Shown piece after piece: positions 63,523 to 64,000 of a DNA stretch of 64,000 nucleotides (positions within the stretch are counted from its first letter, which is position 1; the number at the start of each line of letters is the position of its first letter). This DNA is from JACCZR01 sp963830065. Lineage in GTDB: Bacteria > Actinomycetota > Thermoleophilia > Solirubrobacterales > Thermoleophilaceae. The notes below the pieces were generated by a model. The model searched no databases, was not told the origin of the DNA, and saw only the letters and a program-made list of their open reading frames with translations. The position numbers and the translations under genes are program-made. The stretch covers positions 124,001 through 188,000 of the forward strand of contig CAWHLA010000009.1 in NCBI GenBank assembly GCA_963830065.1. The letters run 5' to 3'.

Positions 63523-63908
63523 GCATGGACCGGATCGAGCTGACCACGCCCCTGTCGCGCGACTTCCGCGCGGTGGTCCGGCTGATCGTGGGCGGGATCG
63601 CCGAGACGCTGGACTTCGCCTTCGATGAGGTGGACGACCTCCAACTCGCCGTCGAGCGCCTGCTCGCCGAAGCGGGCCAGGACGGCAGCGTGAACATCGC
63701 CTTCGAGCTGGGTACCCGCAGCGTCCGCACCCACGTCGGCCCGCTCCGCGAGCGCGCCATCGCCGACGCGCTCCAGGGACCGCCGCCGGCACCCGGCGAG
63801 CTGAACCTGCGCCGCATCCTCGAGGCCGTGGTCGACTCCTACGGCGTGGAGGACGCCGCCGACGGGGCCATCTACGTCCGCCTCGAGAAGCTGCGGGAGG
63901 CACGGTGA
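63519..63908 (+). CDS. RsbW-like anti-sigma factor homologue lacking the N-box Asn
   Basis: 129 residues. RIELTTPLSRDFRAVVRLIVGGIAETLDFAFDEVDDLQLAVERLL matches the start of RsbW/SpoIIAB-type GHKL anti-sigma kinases, with Glu in AVERLL at the ATP/Mg position. The Asn normally four residues on (SEAxTNA) is replaced by Ala, and glycine-rich ATP-lid motifs are not seen, so kinase activity is doubtful. It overlaps mnmA (ATGA) and the sigma factor (GTGA). It may still bind the sigma factor. Confidence 0.75.
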   Translation: MSMDRIELTTPLSRDFRAVVRLIVGGIAETLDFAFDEVDDLQLAVERLLAEAGQDGSVNIAFELGTRSVRTHVGPLRERAIADALQGPPPAPGELNLRRILEAVVDSYGVEDAADGAIYVRLEKLREAR

Positions 63909-64000
63909 GGCAGCGCACCCGCTCGCCCAGCGAGGCCGCCAAGGCCCGCGAGCAGGATCGCGTGCTGCTCCGCCGCTATCACGAGGGCGGCGACGACAGC
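63905..64000 (+). CDS. Sigma factor, SigB/SigF-type (cut by window end)
   Basis: The first 32 codons from GTG 63905 are present: RQRTRSPSEAAKAREQDRVLLRRYHEGGDDS. The DRxLLRRYHExGD pattern is the usual lead-in to region 1.2/2 of SigB/F/G-type sigma factors in actinobacteria. Coupling to the RsbW-like gene through GTGA supports this reading. The rest lies outside the window. Confidence 0.7.
   Translation, partial: MRQRTRSPSEAAKAREQDRVLLRRYHEGGDDS

Overview
The window is chromosomal DNA from a very GC-rich bacterium. Gene content and protein style point to Actinobacteriota, most likely class Thermoleophilia (Solirubrobacterales/Gaiellales-like). Pointers are two exported proteins that begin with the Arg-Pro-Ser-Pro-Ala / ALFVA / YAA leader typical of that group, an actinobacterial-type LexA box, a qNOR, an RsbW-like/SigB-type sigma pair and a trmU gene fused to an IscU-like domain. 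No phage, insertion sequence, CRISPR array or obvious genomic island was seen. Nearly all genes look like core or housekeeping genes, tightly packed, with many 4-nt stop/start overlaps. No gene-free stretch exceeds about 200 bp.

Layout. 1-16.7 kb: malic enzyme (cut by the window edge), polA, a geranylgeranyl-reductase-like flavoprotein, rpsA-coaE-lytic transglycosylase, uvrB, a DivIVA-type protein, a membrane spermidine-synthase-like protein and ettA. 16.7-25.3 kb: uvrA behind a LexA box, two exported proteins of the RPSPA family, yjbQ, and the pantothenate operon (DUF2520-panC-panD-panB). 25.3-34.4 kb: a long operon LysE-UDG-tsaE-tsaB-rimI-tsaD-glutaredoxin-rex, then a YbdK-type ligase, a small protein, MTA phosphorylase and the H+-pyrophosphatase hppA. 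34.5-38.8 kb: a lipid-modification operon (FAD oxidoreductase-DUF1365-cyclopropane fatty acid synthase) facing an SDR gene. 38.8-43.3 kb: an MBL-fold protein, then a leftward nitric oxide reductase operon whose second gene is a membrane protein with a transposase-like cysteine module and whose third is a stomatin/SPFH protein. 43.3-50.9 kb: serine hydrolase, two APC permeases with UspA-like tails flanking a 54-residue membrane peptide, two TrkA-type RCK proteins and an NAD(P)H/ferredoxin-reductase-like flavoprotein. 51-57 kb: tRNA-Gln, an asymmetric heterodimeric ABC exporter, small regulators and membrane proteins, tRNA-Met. 57-64 kb: glutamate formiminotransferase-like protein, MBL hydrolase, hisS-aspS, a structured RNA that may be 6S RNA, the IscU-MnmA fusion, an RsbW-like protein and the start of a SigB/F-type sigma factor.

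Two expression habits recur. First, many genes have a TANNNT hexamer 6-9 nt upstream of ATG/GTG/CTG and no Shine-Dalgarno sequence, the layout of leaderless transcripts. Second, several genes (hisS, tsaE, probably others) seem to start at CTG, twice in a CTGA overlap with the preceding stop codon.

At least five single-nucleotide frame breaks fall in GC-rich micro-runs inside otherwise intact conserved genes (DivIVA twice, FAD oxidoreductase, ABC exporter, a small PH-like protein). They look more like assembly or sequencing indels than real gene decay, so the window is probably a draft or metagenomic assembly.
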